Source: Saccharopolyspora dendranthemae (lineage in GTDB: Bacteria > Actinomycetota > Actinomycetes > Mycobacteriales > Pseudonocardiaceae). From it: a stretch of 64,000 bases of DNA. A model generated the notes under the pieces. The model saw nothing but the letters and a program-made list of their open reading frames with translations. It ran no database searches and was not told the DNA's origin. Positions within the stretch are counted from its first letter, which is position 1, and each line of letters opens with the position of its first letter. Location: the NCBI RefSeq assembly GCF_007829955.1, contig NZ_VIWX01000002.1, positions 248,001 through 312,000 on the forward strand, in the 5' to 3' direction. The position numbers and the translations under genes are program-made. Shown piece after piece: positions 1 through 7,978 of the stretch.

Positions 1-1
1 G

Positions 2-376
2 GCGCCGATCATGACCAACTGGGGCTTGACCGCGGACTACGCGCGGATCGGGCGCGCGGTGAAGGAGATCGTCGGCGACCGGGCGGTGGCGTCGCCGGGC
101 GAGATCGGGCTGCTGGCCTACTTCTGCGACTGCACGATCGTCGACCAGTTCTCCGACCGGGGGTTCGTCTCCGACGCGCTGAAGGACCGGATCGACCAGT
201 CGGGTGCGCTCGGCAGGACCTTCTTCCAGCTGAACTACTGGCACTTCGAGCCGGTCGAGCGCCGTCCGGTCGACTTCGTGATGCGCCGGGTGATGGGGCC
301 GGGCGACCCGTTCTGGACGATCTCCTCGACGACCCACCCGCCGTCGCACCTCGTGATCGAACCGGCCCCTCGCTGA
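2..376 (+). CDS. C-terminal part of a GT-C-like membrane glycosyltransferase family protein (5' end outside window)
   Basis: The frame is open to the left edge and ends at TGA 374-376. Only a hydrophilic C-terminal domain is visible. It contains PGEIGLLAYFCDC and VDQFSDRG, a Cys-containing pattern I associate with the soluble tail of actinobacterial polyprenyl-phosphate-dependent (GT-C type) membrane proteins. No transmembrane segment lies in the visible part. An ATG at 11 is in frame, but the codons before it are also open, so I treat the gene as partial. The family assignment is from memory of the motif and is only moderately sure. Confidence 0.5.
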   Translation, partial: APIMTNWGLTADYARIGRAVKEIVGDRAVASPGEIGLLAYFCDCTIVDQFSDRGFVSDALKDRIDQSGALGRTFFQLNYWHFEPVERRPVDFVMRRVMGPGDPFWTISSTTHPPSHLVIEPAPR

Positions 377-390
377 GCCCGCCGAAGACC

Positions 391-404
391 TGAAACACGT
401 TTCA
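391..404. promoter_or_regulatory. KstR-like palindromic operator
   Basis: TGAAACACGTTTCA is a perfect 14-bp palindrome that fits the published KstR consensus TNNAACNNGTTNNA of steroid-degrading actinobacteria. It lies about 60 bp before the GTG at 465. A second match is at 2384-2397. Assignment to KstR is inference from the motif. Confidence 0.5.
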
Positions 405-464
405 GAAATCCGGTGCGGGCGGGTAGGGTCGGCTTCGTTGTCGTGTCGCGAGGAGGCGGGCGCC

Positions 465-1535
465 GTGGGGATCCGGGTAGCGCACATCGGCACCGGGAAC
501 GTGGGACGACTGGCGCTCGTGGGGCTGCTCGACGCAGCCGAGTGCGAGCTGACCGGCGTCTGGGTTTCCCACGAGGACAAGATCGGCCGGGACGCCGGTG
601 CGCTCGCCGGGTCGGATCGCGTCACCGGGATCACCGCGACCGGCGATCTCGACGAGATCATCGCAGCACGACCGGATTGCGCCGTGTACTGCGCGATGGG
701 CGACACCCGTCCGATGGAGGCGATCGCCGACGTCCGCCGCCTGCTCGAAGCGGGAATCGATGTCGTCGGTTCGGCGCCGGTCACCCTGCAGTACCCGTGG
801 CAGGTGTTCCCGCAGGAGCTGATCGACGGGATCGAGCGGTCCGCGCGCGACGGGGGTGCGAGCCTGTTCATCACCGGCGTCGACCCGGGTTTCGCCAACG
901 ACCTCATCCCGTTCGCGCTGGCCGGCACCTGCCAGCGCATCGAGCAGGTGCGGTGCCTGGAGATCGCCGACTACGCCACCTACGACGGTGCCACGGTCAT
1001 GTTCGACGTGATGGGCTTCGGCAAGCCCGAGGACGAGATCCCGATGCTGTACCAGCCGGGAGTGCTCGGAATCGCCTGGGGCACCACGATTCGGCAGCTG
1101 GCGGCGGGTTTCGGCATCGAGGTCGAGGAGATCACCGAGCACGTCGAGCGGGAACCGGCTCCGGAGGCCTTCGACGTCGCCGCCGGGCACATCCCGCAGG
1201 GCGGCACCGCCGCGGTCCGCTTCGAGATCACCGGACTGGTCGCGGGAAGGCCGGCCATCGTCGTCGAGCACGTGACCCGGCTGCGCGACGACCTGCGGCC
1301 GGATTGGGCGCGCCCCGCCCAGCCCGGCGGTTCGTACCGGGTGGAGATCACCGGCGAACCGTCCTACGCGGTCGACATCTGCCCGAGCAGCGAGCGGGGC
1401 GACCACAACCACGCCGCCATCGTCGCCGCGGCGGGCCGCATCGTGAACGCCATCCCGGCGGTGGTGGCGGCGGAACCGGGCATCCGCACCACGCTCGACC
1501 TGCCGCTGGGCACCGGCAGGGGCCGCTTCGCCTGA
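465..1535 (+). CDS. NAD(P)-binding dihydrodipicolinate-reductase-like oxidoreductase
   Basis: A 356-aa protein with an N-terminal Rossmann segment (IGTGNVGR near residues 8-15), followed by a DapB/2,4-diaminopentanoate-dehydrogenase-like fold (GVDPGFANDLIP in the middle). I chose GTG 465 because AGGAGG lies 8 nt upstream; an upstream TTG at 438 is in frame but has no comparable ribosome site. Such DapB-like proteins are frequent in steroid- and lipid-degrading actinobacteria, mostly without an assigned reaction. A KstR-like operator sits upstream. The gene converges on an SDR gene that has the same type of operator, which suggests co-regulation. The substrate is unknown. Confidence 0.75.
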   Translation: MGIRVAHIGTGNVGRLALVGLLDAAECELTGVWVSHEDKIGRDAGALAGSDRVTGITATGDLDEIIAARPDCAVYCAMGDTRPMEAIADVRRLLEAGIDVVGSAPVTLQYPWQVFPQELIDGIERSARDGGASLFITGVDPGFANDLIPFALAGTCQRIEQVRCLEIADYATYDGATVMFDVMGFGKPEDEIPMLYQPGVLGIAWGTTIRQLAAGFGIEVEEITEHVEREPAPEAFDVAAGHIPQGGTAAVRFEITGLVAGRPAIVVEHVTRLRDDLRPDWARPAQPGGSYRVEITGEPSYAVDICPSSERGDHNHAAIVAAAGRIVNAIPAVVAAEPGIRTTLDLPLGTGRGRFA

Positions 1536-1562
1536 CCGGCTGCCGTCATCCGCGTCCTGCGA

Positions 1563-1611
1563 GACGCGAAACCGCGGCTCTCGCGCTCTCGAGAACCGCG
1601 GTCTTCGCGTC
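1563..1611. terminator. Bidirectional hairpin terminator
   Basis: GACGCGAAACCGCGG (1563-1577) pairs with 1596-1611 with one bulged base. It lies between the convergent genes ending at 1535 and 1626 and has no U tract, as is common in actinomycetes. Confidence 0.55.
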
Positions 1612-1625
1612 CGGCTGCGTCGAGG

Positions 1626-2360
1626 TCACTTGTGGGGGACGTCGGCGACCAGGCCGCCGTCGACGACGAACTCCGAACCGGTGGCGAACGAGGACTCCTC
1701 GCTGGCCAGGAACACGACGAACGTCGCCACTTCCTCGGGTTCGGCCACCCGGCCCAGAGGCGTCTTGACCATGTCCTCGGGGACGTTCTCGGTCATCGGA
1801 GTCCGGATCATGCCGGGGTGGATGGAGTTGACCCGGATCTTGTGCGGTGCCAGCTCCAACGCCGCCGACTTCGCCAATCCCCGCACGCCCCACTTGGTGG
1901 CGACGTAACCGTGCGCCCACGGGCTGCCGCGCAGTCCTTCGACCGACGAGATGTTCATGATCGACCCACCGCCGGCGGCCTTCATCGGTTCCACCGCGGC
2001 CTGGATGCCCAGGAACGTGCCGGTGAGGTTGACGTCCAGGATCTGCTGCCAGCGGTCCAGGTCGAAGTTCTCGATGGTGCTGCCGTTGACGATTCCCGCG
2101 TTGTTGACCAGCACGTTGAGCCGCCCGAACTCGCCGACGGCGACGTCCACGGCCTTCTTCCACTCGTCCGGTTTCGTGACGTCCAGGTGGACGTAGCGCG
2201 CCGCGTCGCCGATCTCCTCGGCCAGCGCCTTGCCCTCGTCGTCGAGGATGTCGCCGATGACGACCTTCCCGCCTTCGGCGACCAGTGCCCGAGCGTGCGC
2301 GGCGCCCATGCCCCGGGCGCCACCGGAAATGATGGCTACCTTGCCCTCCACACGTCCCAT
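1626..2360 (-). CDS. Short-chain dehydrogenase, 3-alpha/20-beta-hydroxysteroid dehydrogenase type
   Basis: A classical SDR of 244 aa. It has the coenzyme motif GGARGMG near residues 11-17, NNAG near 87, and a catalytic Ser/Tyr/Lys set visible as NISSVEG and YVATKWG. The C-terminus has the usual GSEFVVDGG. The start is ATG 2360 (MGRVEGKVAI); the extra upstream residues in the open frame run into the regulatory region. The close fit to 20-beta-hydroxysteroid dehydrogenases is a family-level judgement. A KstR-like site lies about 24 bp upstream of the start, consistent with a steroid or sterol-side-chain role. Confidence 0.8.
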   Translation of the reverse strand: MGRVEGKVAIISGGARGMGAAHARALVAEGGKVVIGDILDDEGKALAEEIGDAARYVHLDVTKPDEWKKAVDVAVGEFGRLNVLVNNAGIVNGSTIENFDLDRWQQILDVNLTGTFLGIQAAVEPMKAAGGGSIMNISSVEGLRGSPWAHGYVATKWGVRGLAKSAALELAPHKIRVNSIHPGMIRTPMTENVPEDMVKTPLGRVAEPEEVATFVVFLASEESSFATGSEFVVDGGLVADVPHK

Positions 2361-2383
2361 GCACCGGGACGCTACCCGAGCAA

Positions 2384-2397
2384 TAGAACATGTTTCA
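2384..2397. promoter_or_regulatory. KstR-like operator in the SDR/lexA-like divergent promoter
   Basis: TAGAACATGTTTCA fits TNNAACNNGTTNNA exactly. The AAC and GTT half-sites are 2 bp apart, which rules out a normal SOS box (GAAC-N4-GTTC). It lies between the SDR start (2360) and the LexA-like start (2471). Confidence 0.5.
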
Positions 2398-2470
2398 ATA
2401 TTCACCGCCCGTCCCGCGCCGCCTCAGCGCTGGTGACCAGGTAGATCATCCCGCCGAGGGGACGATTACG

Positions 2471-3139
2471 ATGCTCCGGATGACCGCATTCGACGATCTC
2501 GACCTCGAGCACCTGGACACCTCGGTCCTCCCGGAGCGCCAGCAGCGCATCCTGGCGACGATCAGGGACTGGGTCCTCCAGCACGGGTACGCGCCGAGCA
2601 CCCGGCAGATCGGCGACGCGGTCGGGCTGCGCTCCTCGTCCTCGGTGTCGCGCCACCTCGCGAGCCTGGAGGACAAGGGGTTCCTGCGGCGCAGCGAGTC
2701 GATGTCGCGGCCCATCGACGTGCGGATCTTCCTGCAGGACAGGAATTCCCGCTCCAGCGAGGAGCAGTCGGTGCCGGTCCCGGTGGTCGGTGACATCGCG
2801 GCCGGAGCGCCCATCGCCGCGGAGGAGCACGTCGACGACGTGCTGGCCCTGCCGCGCGAGCTCACCGGGCGCGGCACCGTGTTCGGACTGCGGGTGCGGG
2901 GCGACTCGATGGTCGACGCCGCGATCTGCGACGGCGACATCGTGGTCGTGCGCCAGCAGTCCGAGGCGCACTCCGGGCAGATCGTCGCCGCGATGCTCGA
3001 CGACGAGGCCACGGTGAAGGTGTTCCGCCGCCGCAACGGGCACGTCCACCTCGAACCCCGCAACCCCGCCTACGAGGTCATCGACGGCGACGACGCCGTC
3101 ATCCTCGGAACCGTCGTCTCCGTCCTCCGCAACGTGTAG
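2471..3139 (+). CDS. lexA: LexA-family repressor (divergent paralogue)
   Basis: A 222-aa protein with an N-terminal winged helix (residues 20-75; RQQRIL, PSTRQIGDAVGL) and a C-terminal self-cleaving peptidase domain. Visible catalytic features are the Ala111-Gly112 cleavage bond, Ser146 in RGDSMVD and Lys183 in TVKVF. ATG 2471 was chosen because GAGGGG lies 9 nt upstream. The DNA-binding part differs from typical actinobacterial LexA, and no SOS box (CGAAC-N4-GTTCG) is seen at its own promoter. It may therefore be a second, specialised LexA rather than the housekeeping repressor. The promoter region holds a KstR-like site shared with the divergent SDR gene. Confidence 0.85.
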   Translation: MLRMTAFDDLDLEHLDTSVLPERQQRILATIRDWVLQHGYAPSTRQIGDAVGLRSSSSVSRHLASLEDKGFLRRSESMSRPIDVRIFLQDRNSRSSEEQSVPVPVVGDIAAGAPIAAEEHVDDVLALPRELTGRGTVFGLRVRGDSMVDAAICDGDIVVVRQQSEAHSGQIVAAMLDDEATVKVFRRRNGHVHLEPRNPAYEVIDGDDAVILGTVVSVLRNV

Positions 3140-3151
3140 CCGTCGGGCGAG

Positions 3152-3181
3152 GTGCCGTGCCGCCCGCGTCGCGCACGGCAC
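3152..3181. terminator. Hairpin between convergent genes
   Basis: GTGCCGTGC (3152-3160) and GCACGGCAC (3173-3181) form a perfect 9-bp stem between the stop of the LexA-like gene and the end of the MerR gene. Confidence 0.5.
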
Positions 3182-3189
3182 GGCGGGGC

Positions 3190-4098
3190 TCACGCGTGCG
3201 CGCGAAGCGCCGCGATGAGCCATTCGAAGTTCGCCACGCGCGGCTCGAAGGGCGGCCACCCGTTGAGCACTCCCAGCAGCTGCCAGTAGCGCTCCACCCG
3301 CCGGTCGGTGAAGGTCTCCACGGTGTCGGCCAGCGCGAGGCGCTGCGCCGAGCTCAGGCCCGGATCGACGACGAGGTCCAAGACCTCCTTTCCCCGGGCG
3401 GACTCCGGCGAGATCTCCTCGCGCAGGGCGTGGCCGGCGTGCTCGATGGTCTTCTCCGGTGAGTAGCCGCCGGGCTGCTCGATGCCCTGCGCGCCGATCA
3501 CCGCCATGTCGCGGCAGCGCCGCCGGAAGTCCTCGTCCCGGACCAGGTCGGCGAGCTCGACCCACGCCTCGACCTGCGCGGTGCTGGGGTCGGACGGCAG
3601 CTCCGGGGGCATGGAGCGCATGCCCTGCGCGATGCTCGCGCCCGGACCGCTCTCGTCGACCCCTTCGAAGGTGCGCTGGACGAAGTCGTCGATGATGCGC
3701 TGGCGCTCATCGGCCGACATCTTGGCCACCTCGTGCATCGTTCTCATCTCCTCGGTAGTGGTGCCGTGCTGAGCGGTCCACCGCAGCACCGCGCGCCTGG
3801 TCTGCAGGGTGCGCAGCTCCGCGTCGAGCGCCTGCAGGTGCGCTTCCGCGACGTCCTGCACCGTCACCTGGCTGGCCAGCACCCGTCGCACGGACGTCAG
3901 GCCCAACCCCAGTTCGCGCAGCGTCCGGACCAGGTCCAGGCGGGCGACGGCCTCGGCGTCGTAGAGCCGGTAGCCGCCCGTCGAACGCCCTGCGGGCGCC
4001 ACGACCTCGCTGTCGGACCAGAAGCGGATCGTCCGAACCGCCAGTCCCGTCCGCTGCGCCAGCTCACCGATGGTGAACAGCTCCGGTTTCTCGCTCAC
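3190..4098 (-). CDS. MerR-family transcriptional regulator
   Basis: A 302-aa protein with an N-terminal MerR winged helix (ELFTIGELAQRTGL, VRTIRFWSD, GGYRLYDAEAV, residues 5-75), a coiled dimerisation helix (about 80-120) and a long alpha-helical C-terminal region of unknown ligand. The GTG at 4098 (VSEKPELFTIG) is preceded by a GAGGGTGG ribosome site; the longer open frame upstream is antisense to the next gene and is not used. It is divergent from an alpha/beta hydrolase gene, and the shared intergenic region carries inverted repeats, so it probably controls that gene and itself. Confidence 0.85.
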   Translation of the reverse strand: MSEKPELFTIGELAQRTGLAVRTIRFWSDSEVVAPAGRSTGGYRLYDAEAVARLDLVRTLRELGLGLTSVRRVLASQVTVQDVAEAHLQALDAELRTLQTRRAVLRWTAQHGTTTEEMRTMHEVAKMSADERQRIIDDFVQRTFEGVDESGPGASIAQGMRSMPPELPSDPSTAQVEAWVELADLVRDEDFRRRCRDMAVIGAQGIEQPGGYSPEKTIEHAGHALREEISPESARGKEVLDLVVDPGLSSAQRLALADTVETFTDRRVERYWQLLGVLNGWPPFEPRVANFEWLIAALRAHA

Positions 4099-4140
4099 GG
4101 GAACCACCCTCGACCTTCCACCGGCTGGAGACTCAAGCTC

Positions 4141-4195
4141 ATTTTCCGTGGTCGTCGAAAATTCCGTGCACTGATTACCTAAAAGTACGTATAGT
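4141..4195 (+). promoter_or_regulatory. Divergent MerR-type control region
   Basis: An inverted repeat ATTTTC/GAAAAT (4141-4146 and 4157-4162) is followed by an AT-richer stretch with a TATAGT hexamer at 4190-4195, upstream of ATG 4224. It is the least GC-rich part of this neighbourhood. Promoter assignment is tentative. Confidence 0.35.
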
Positions 4196-4223
4196 CGCGT
4201 CAACGATGGAAGGTTAGGGATGA

Positions 4224-5084
4224 ATGGGGAGTCAGATGGACGGGGCGAAGATCTACAAGTCGGAGCGGGGCAGGCTGGCGATCCAACGCGCCTACCGGGA
4301 CCTGCTCGACGACTGGCCGGTCCCGGCGATGCGGCGGACGGTCGAGACCTCGCTCGGGAGCACGTTCGTCCTGGAGAGCGGCCCGGCCGACGCGCCGCCG
4401 CTGGTGCTGCTGCACGGTTCAGGGACCAACACGGCCATGTGGCGGGCGGAGGTGCCGGAGCTCTCGCAGCGCTTCCGCGTGCTCGTGCTCGACCTGCCCG
4501 GTGAACCGGGCGGGAGCGCTCAGGTGCGTCCGCCGCTCGACTCCGACGCGCACTCCCGCTGGCTCGACGAGGTCTTCGGCGGGCTCGGTGTGCGGCAGGC
4601 GGCCTTGGTCGGTGCGTCGCTGGGCGCCTGGGTGGCGCTGGACCACGCGGTGCGGAGGCCGAACCGGGTGAGCAGGCTCGTCCTGCTGTGCCCGGCGGGC
4701 GTCGGCAGGCAGACCTACGGCTGGCTCCTCCCGGTGATCCTCCTGCGGCTGCTCGGTCCTCGGGGGCGGCGTCGTGCCGTGGCCAGGGTCGCCGGGGTCG
4801 ACGGATCGCCGTTGCTGGACTACCTCGCCGAGATCTACCGCGAGTTCCGGCCGCGGACCGAACGGCTCCCGGTCTTCTCCGACGAGCACTTGGCCGGGCT
4901 GCCGATGCCGGTGCTGGCCATCGCGGGGGAGCGGGACTCGATGTTCGACACCGCCGACACCGCCCGCAGGCTCGGCACCGTGCCCGGGGCGACGGTGCAC
5001 GTGCTGCCGGGCGTGGGGCACTCCGTTCTCGGGCAAGTGCAGCGCGTGTCGGCGTTTCTTGTGATGAAGTCCACAATGGAGTAA
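4224..5084 (+). CDS. Alpha/beta-fold hydrolase
   Basis: A 286-aa hydrolase with oxyanion motif LLHGSGTN (near residues 73-80), nucleophile elbow GASLG (Ser near 132), an acid in GERDSMFD and catalytic His in GVGHS. A cap region lies between the nucleophile and the acid. No signal peptide is seen, so it is probably cytoplasmic. A second in-frame ATG lies 12 nt downstream. It is divergent from the MerR regulator, which is its likely controller. The substrate cannot be read from the sequence; esters or C-C bonds of aromatic catabolites are possible. Confidence 0.8.
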   Translation: MGSQMDGAKIYKSERGRLAIQRAYRDLLDDWPVPAMRRTVETSLGSTFVLESGPADAPPLVLLHGSGTNTAMWRAEVPELSQRFRVLVLDLPGEPGGSAQVRPPLDSDAHSRWLDEVFGGLGVRQAALVGASLGAWVALDHAVRRPNRVSRLVLLCPAGVGRQTYGWLLPVILLRLLGPRGRRRAVARVAGVDGSPLLDYLAEIYREFRPRTERLPVFSDEHLAGLPMPVLAIAGERDSMFDTADTARRLGTVPGATVHVLPGVGHSVLGQVQRVSAFLVMKSTME

Positions 5085-5172
5085 CGGAACACTTTGGTGT
5101 CGGGTAATTTTGGTTGCTGCACGACCGGGTGATCCTTTTTGGACGGTTCCTCACGGAAGCTCTTGATATGAC

Positions 5173-5201
5173 GCCCGATCGGTGCACGCGGCCGATCGGG
5201 C
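5173..5201 (+). terminator. Perfect hairpin after the hydrolase gene
   Basis: GCCCGATCGG (5173-5182) and CCGATCGGGC (5192-5201) form a 10-bp stem with a 9-nt loop. There is no U tract. It is likely the terminator of the upstream gene. Confidence 0.5.
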
Positions 5202-5234
5202 CTCTTCAGCTTCGATCTTGACGCGACCGATGGG

Positions 5235-5272
5235 GATGGCGAAGCGGACGTCGGAAGATCCGCTTCGCCATC
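5235..5272 (+). other. 14-bp stem-loop in the leader of the zinc-ribbon gene
   Basis: GATGGCGAAGCGGA (5235-5248) pairs perfectly with 5259-5272 around a 10-nt loop. It ends just before the AAGAGGAGGA ribosome site of the gene at 5291, so in the mRNA it would sit directly against the translation start. It could be a second terminator or a leader structure. Confidence 0.45.
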
Positions 5273-5290
5273 ATCAAGAGGAGGATCGGG

Positions 5291-5523
5291 ATGACCGCGA
5301 TCGAGCTGAATCGATACGGGCCGGCGCCGGAAGTGCTCGCGCTGAACTGTCCACTGTGCACTGAAGAGGTCCGCTGGCTGGAACCGCCTCTGCTGCGCTG
5401 GTTCTGCCCGGACTGCGCCGTGTTCTGGCGCCACCCCTGCGAACCGGGCCGGCTGGAGGACCCGATCCGGACCGGCGGCGCGGTGATCAGCACCGCACCG
5501 GCACTGATCGGGGAGGACGGGGC

Positions 5524-5527
<4 letters not shown>
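5291..5527 (+). CDS. Small zinc-ribbon protein
   Basis: A 78-aa protein with two Cys pairs, CPLC and CPDC, about 20 residues apart, typical of a rubredoxin-like zinc ribbon. A strong ribosome site (AGAGGAGG) precedes ATG 5291. Its stop codon overlaps the start of the next gene (ATGA at 5524-5527), so the two are translationally coupled. I do not recognise a named family. By analogy, short ribbon proteins paired with hotdog-fold proteins can act as accessory or substrate-docking subunits, but that is inference. Confidence 0.7.
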
Positions 5528-5934
<407 letters not shown>

Positions 5935-6085
5935 GCGCGTCGTTAGCTGGATGCGGCCTGCTCCGGGTCGGGCCGAGAGCAGGCCGCCCAGCGCCGCAGG
6001 GCGCCGCGAGTGGCGGAACCTCCCGCGTCGTCCGGACTTCGCGAGGGGTCCGCAGAACGCAGCTCCGAAAAGGCCTCGGGGGTTC

Positions 6086-6775
6086 TCAGCCGAGCGCCTG
6101 GCGGAGAACCTTTGGAGGCGGCAGCGCTTCGAAGACCACCTCGGCGCCTGCGGACCGGAGTTCCTCGGCGCTGTAGGAACCCGTGGCCACCGCCACGAGC
6201 CTCGCTCCGGACTCGTGGGCCGCCCGGACGTCGTTGAGCGTGTCGCCGATCAGCACGACCCGGTCGGGAGCGAAGTCGATGCCGAGCTTGAGCCTCGCGC
6301 GTTCGCGGGCGATCGGCACCAGCCCGCCGCGTCGCAGGTGGTCGTCGCCGAAAGCTCCGATGCCGAGGTCGAAGCGGTCCAGCAGGTCGAAGGCACCGAG
6401 CTTGATCCGCGCCACGTCGGCGGTGTTGCCGGTGAGCACGCTCTGGTGCAGCAGCGGGTCGGCGTCGAAGGCCGCCAGCGCCTCCGCCGCACCGGGCAGA
6501 ACCCGTCCCCGCTCGGCCAGTTCCGCCCGCACCTCCTCGAAAACCCCGGCCAGCGCGGTGGCCATCGCCGACACCAGGTCTTCGGTCGGCTCGATGTCGT
6601 GCGAGCGCAGCATGTGGTCGATCGTGCCCAGGTCCGTGCGCCCGTCCAGCACCGCGCGCTGCTGCACCGGTCGTCCGGTGACCTCCGGGAAGATTCGGTG
6701 ATAGGCCGCGCCGCCGAGACCGAGCGAGTCGATCAGCGTGTGGTCGACGTCCCACAGCACCATGCGCTCGTCCAC
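6086..6775 (-). CDS. HAD-superfamily phosphatase
   Basis: A 229-aa HAD hydrolase. Motif I is DVDHTLID near residues 8-15 (nucleophile and acid/base Asp), motif II is in LTGNT, and motif IV is GDTLNDVRAA near residue 170. The cap insert lies after motif I, as in phosphoglycolate phosphatase and beta-phosphoglucomutase relatives. GTG 6775 is preferred because GAGGAG lies 7 nt upstream; an ATG 12 nt inside is possible. It is the last of a minus-strand series but is separated from the channel gene by a repeat-containing gap. Confidence 0.8.
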   Translation of the reverse strand: MDERMVLWDVDHTLIDSLGLGGAAYHRIFPEVTGRPVQQRAVLDGRTDLGTIDHMLRSHDIEPTEDLVSAMATALAGVFEEVRAELAERGRVLPGAAEALAAFDADPLLHQSVLTGNTADVARIKLGAFDLLDRFDLGIGAFGDDHLRRGGLVPIARERARLKLGIDFAPDRVVLIGDTLNDVRAAHESGARLVAVATGSYSAEELRSAGAEVVFEALPPPKVLRQALG

Positions 6776-7064
6776 GTCACGTCTCCTCGGCCTTGGTGGG
6801 GGATCGGTTCGTTCCGCGGTGCGTGCCACACCGCACGGTCGAAGCTTAGGGGTCATTTGTCAGTATGCGGCGAAGCCGTTGTGTCAGGTGTGGGACTCAA
6901 CCTGCACCGCGGTGCCTTCCCCTGTGGGGATTTCTCACCCGCTGTCTGGCGAGTACGCCGCGACGCCGTGTATTGGCATACAAAAGGAGTGGCGCACGGA
7001 GTCCAGACGGCGTGTGAGGTTCCGCTACTCGCACCGCCAAGCAAGGTGATACTGGAACAACTCC
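6776..7064. other. Intergenic region with a degenerate dispersed repeat
   Basis: No convincing gene. Positions 6861-6899 match, in inverted orientation, 19681-19720: 16 identical bases at one end (TCAGGTGTGGGACTCA) plus GTATGCGG and AGCCG blocks. Base composition is less GC-rich than that of the flanking genes. Confidence 0.5.
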
Positions 7065-7862
7065 CTAGTTCTCCGAGGTCTGCTCGCGCACGGAGTGCAT
7101 CGCGCGGACTTCCTCGCGTAGCTGCTGGATCTCGGCGAGCAGGAGCGTGGTCTGGTTCTCCTCGGCGATCTCGTGCTCCCGCGCGACCTGCGATTGCATC
7201 GCCGAGACCGTCACCGCGATGAACAGGTTGAGCACGGTGAACGTCGTGACGGCGATGTAGCCGATGAAGAAGATCCAGGCCAGCGGCTCGGCCTCCATCA
7301 CCGACCGCGCCACCTCCGACCACGCCTCACCCGTCATCACCTGGAACAGGGTGAACAGCGAGTCGCCCAGATCGCCGAAGTACTCGGGCGCGACGGCGCT
7401 GAACAGCTTGGTGGCGATGACCGAACCGACGTAGAGGATCAGCCCCAGCAGCGCCGCGATCGAAGCCATGCCGGGAAGTGCGCCGAGCAGCGCACCGACG
7501 ACGCGACGCATGCTGGGGATGGCGGAGATCAGGCGCAGCGCCCGCAGGATCCGCAACGCGCGCAGCACCGCGAACGGGCCCGAGGTGGGCAGCAGCGCGA
7601 GGCCGACGATGACCGCGTCGAAGCAGTTCCACGGGTCGCGGAAGAACCTCGGACCGTGGGCGTAGAGGCGCGCGGCGAGTTCGAGGGTGAACACCGCCAG
7701 CGCGATCCGGTCCGCCGCGTGCAGCAGCGTGCCGTGCTCGGCGACCAGCGCGGGCGAAGTCTCGCAGCCGAGCGTGACCGCGTTGATGAGGATGACGCCG
7801 ATGATCGCCTGCTGGAAGCGCGGCGCGTCGACGAGTTCGCGCAGCCGCTGCCGCGTGCTCAC
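7065..7862 (-). CDS. Voltage-gated ion channel (single-repeat BacNaV type)
   Basis: A 265-aa six-helix channel subunit. S4 carries four arginines at three-residue spacing (R101, R104, R107, R110). A pore loop follows with filter FQVMTGEAWSE (TGEAW at 177-181), then S6 and a hydrophilic C-terminal helix rich in Glu, Gln and Leu (residues 225-260) typical of the BacNaV tetramerisation coiled coil. The common bacterial filter is TLESW; TGEAW resembles repeat IV of animal calcium channels. The Glu that forms the high-field-strength site is kept. The GTG start at 7862 has GGAGGAC upstream. It is expected in the plasma membrane as a homotetramer. Confidence 0.85.
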   Translation of the reverse strand: MSTRQRLRELVDAPRFQQAIIGVILINAVTLGCETSPALVAEHGTLLHAADRIALAVFTLELAARLYAHGPRFFRDPWNCFDAVIVGLALLPTSGPFAVLRALRILRALRLISAIPSMRRVVGALLGALPGMASIAALLGLILYVGSVIATKLFSAVAPEYFGDLGDSLFTLFQVMTGEAWSEVARSVMEAEPLAWIFFIGYIAVTTFTVLNLFIAVTVSAMQSQVAREHEIAEENQTTLLLAEIQQLREEVRAMHSVREQTSEN

Positions 7863-7978
7863 TGGTGGTGTCCTCCGGGACGTCGGGCCTCCTGCGGAAT
7901 GTTGATCAAGCTATCCGGTGGGCCTCGCGCCGCCGCGCTGAGGGCGACCCGCTGTCGTGCGGACCACAGTGCCGGTGC

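Noticed and set aside
2384..2397. SOS box for the LexA-like gene
   Set aside because: Half-sites are AAC-2-GTT rather than GAAC-4-GTTC, so it fits KstR better than LexA.
3190..5187. Long minus frame extending the MerR gene upstream through the hydrolase gene
   Set aside because: The part beyond 4098 is antisense to the alpha/beta hydrolase and is Arg/Ser/Ala-rich with no domain. The MerR domain starts at GTG 4098.
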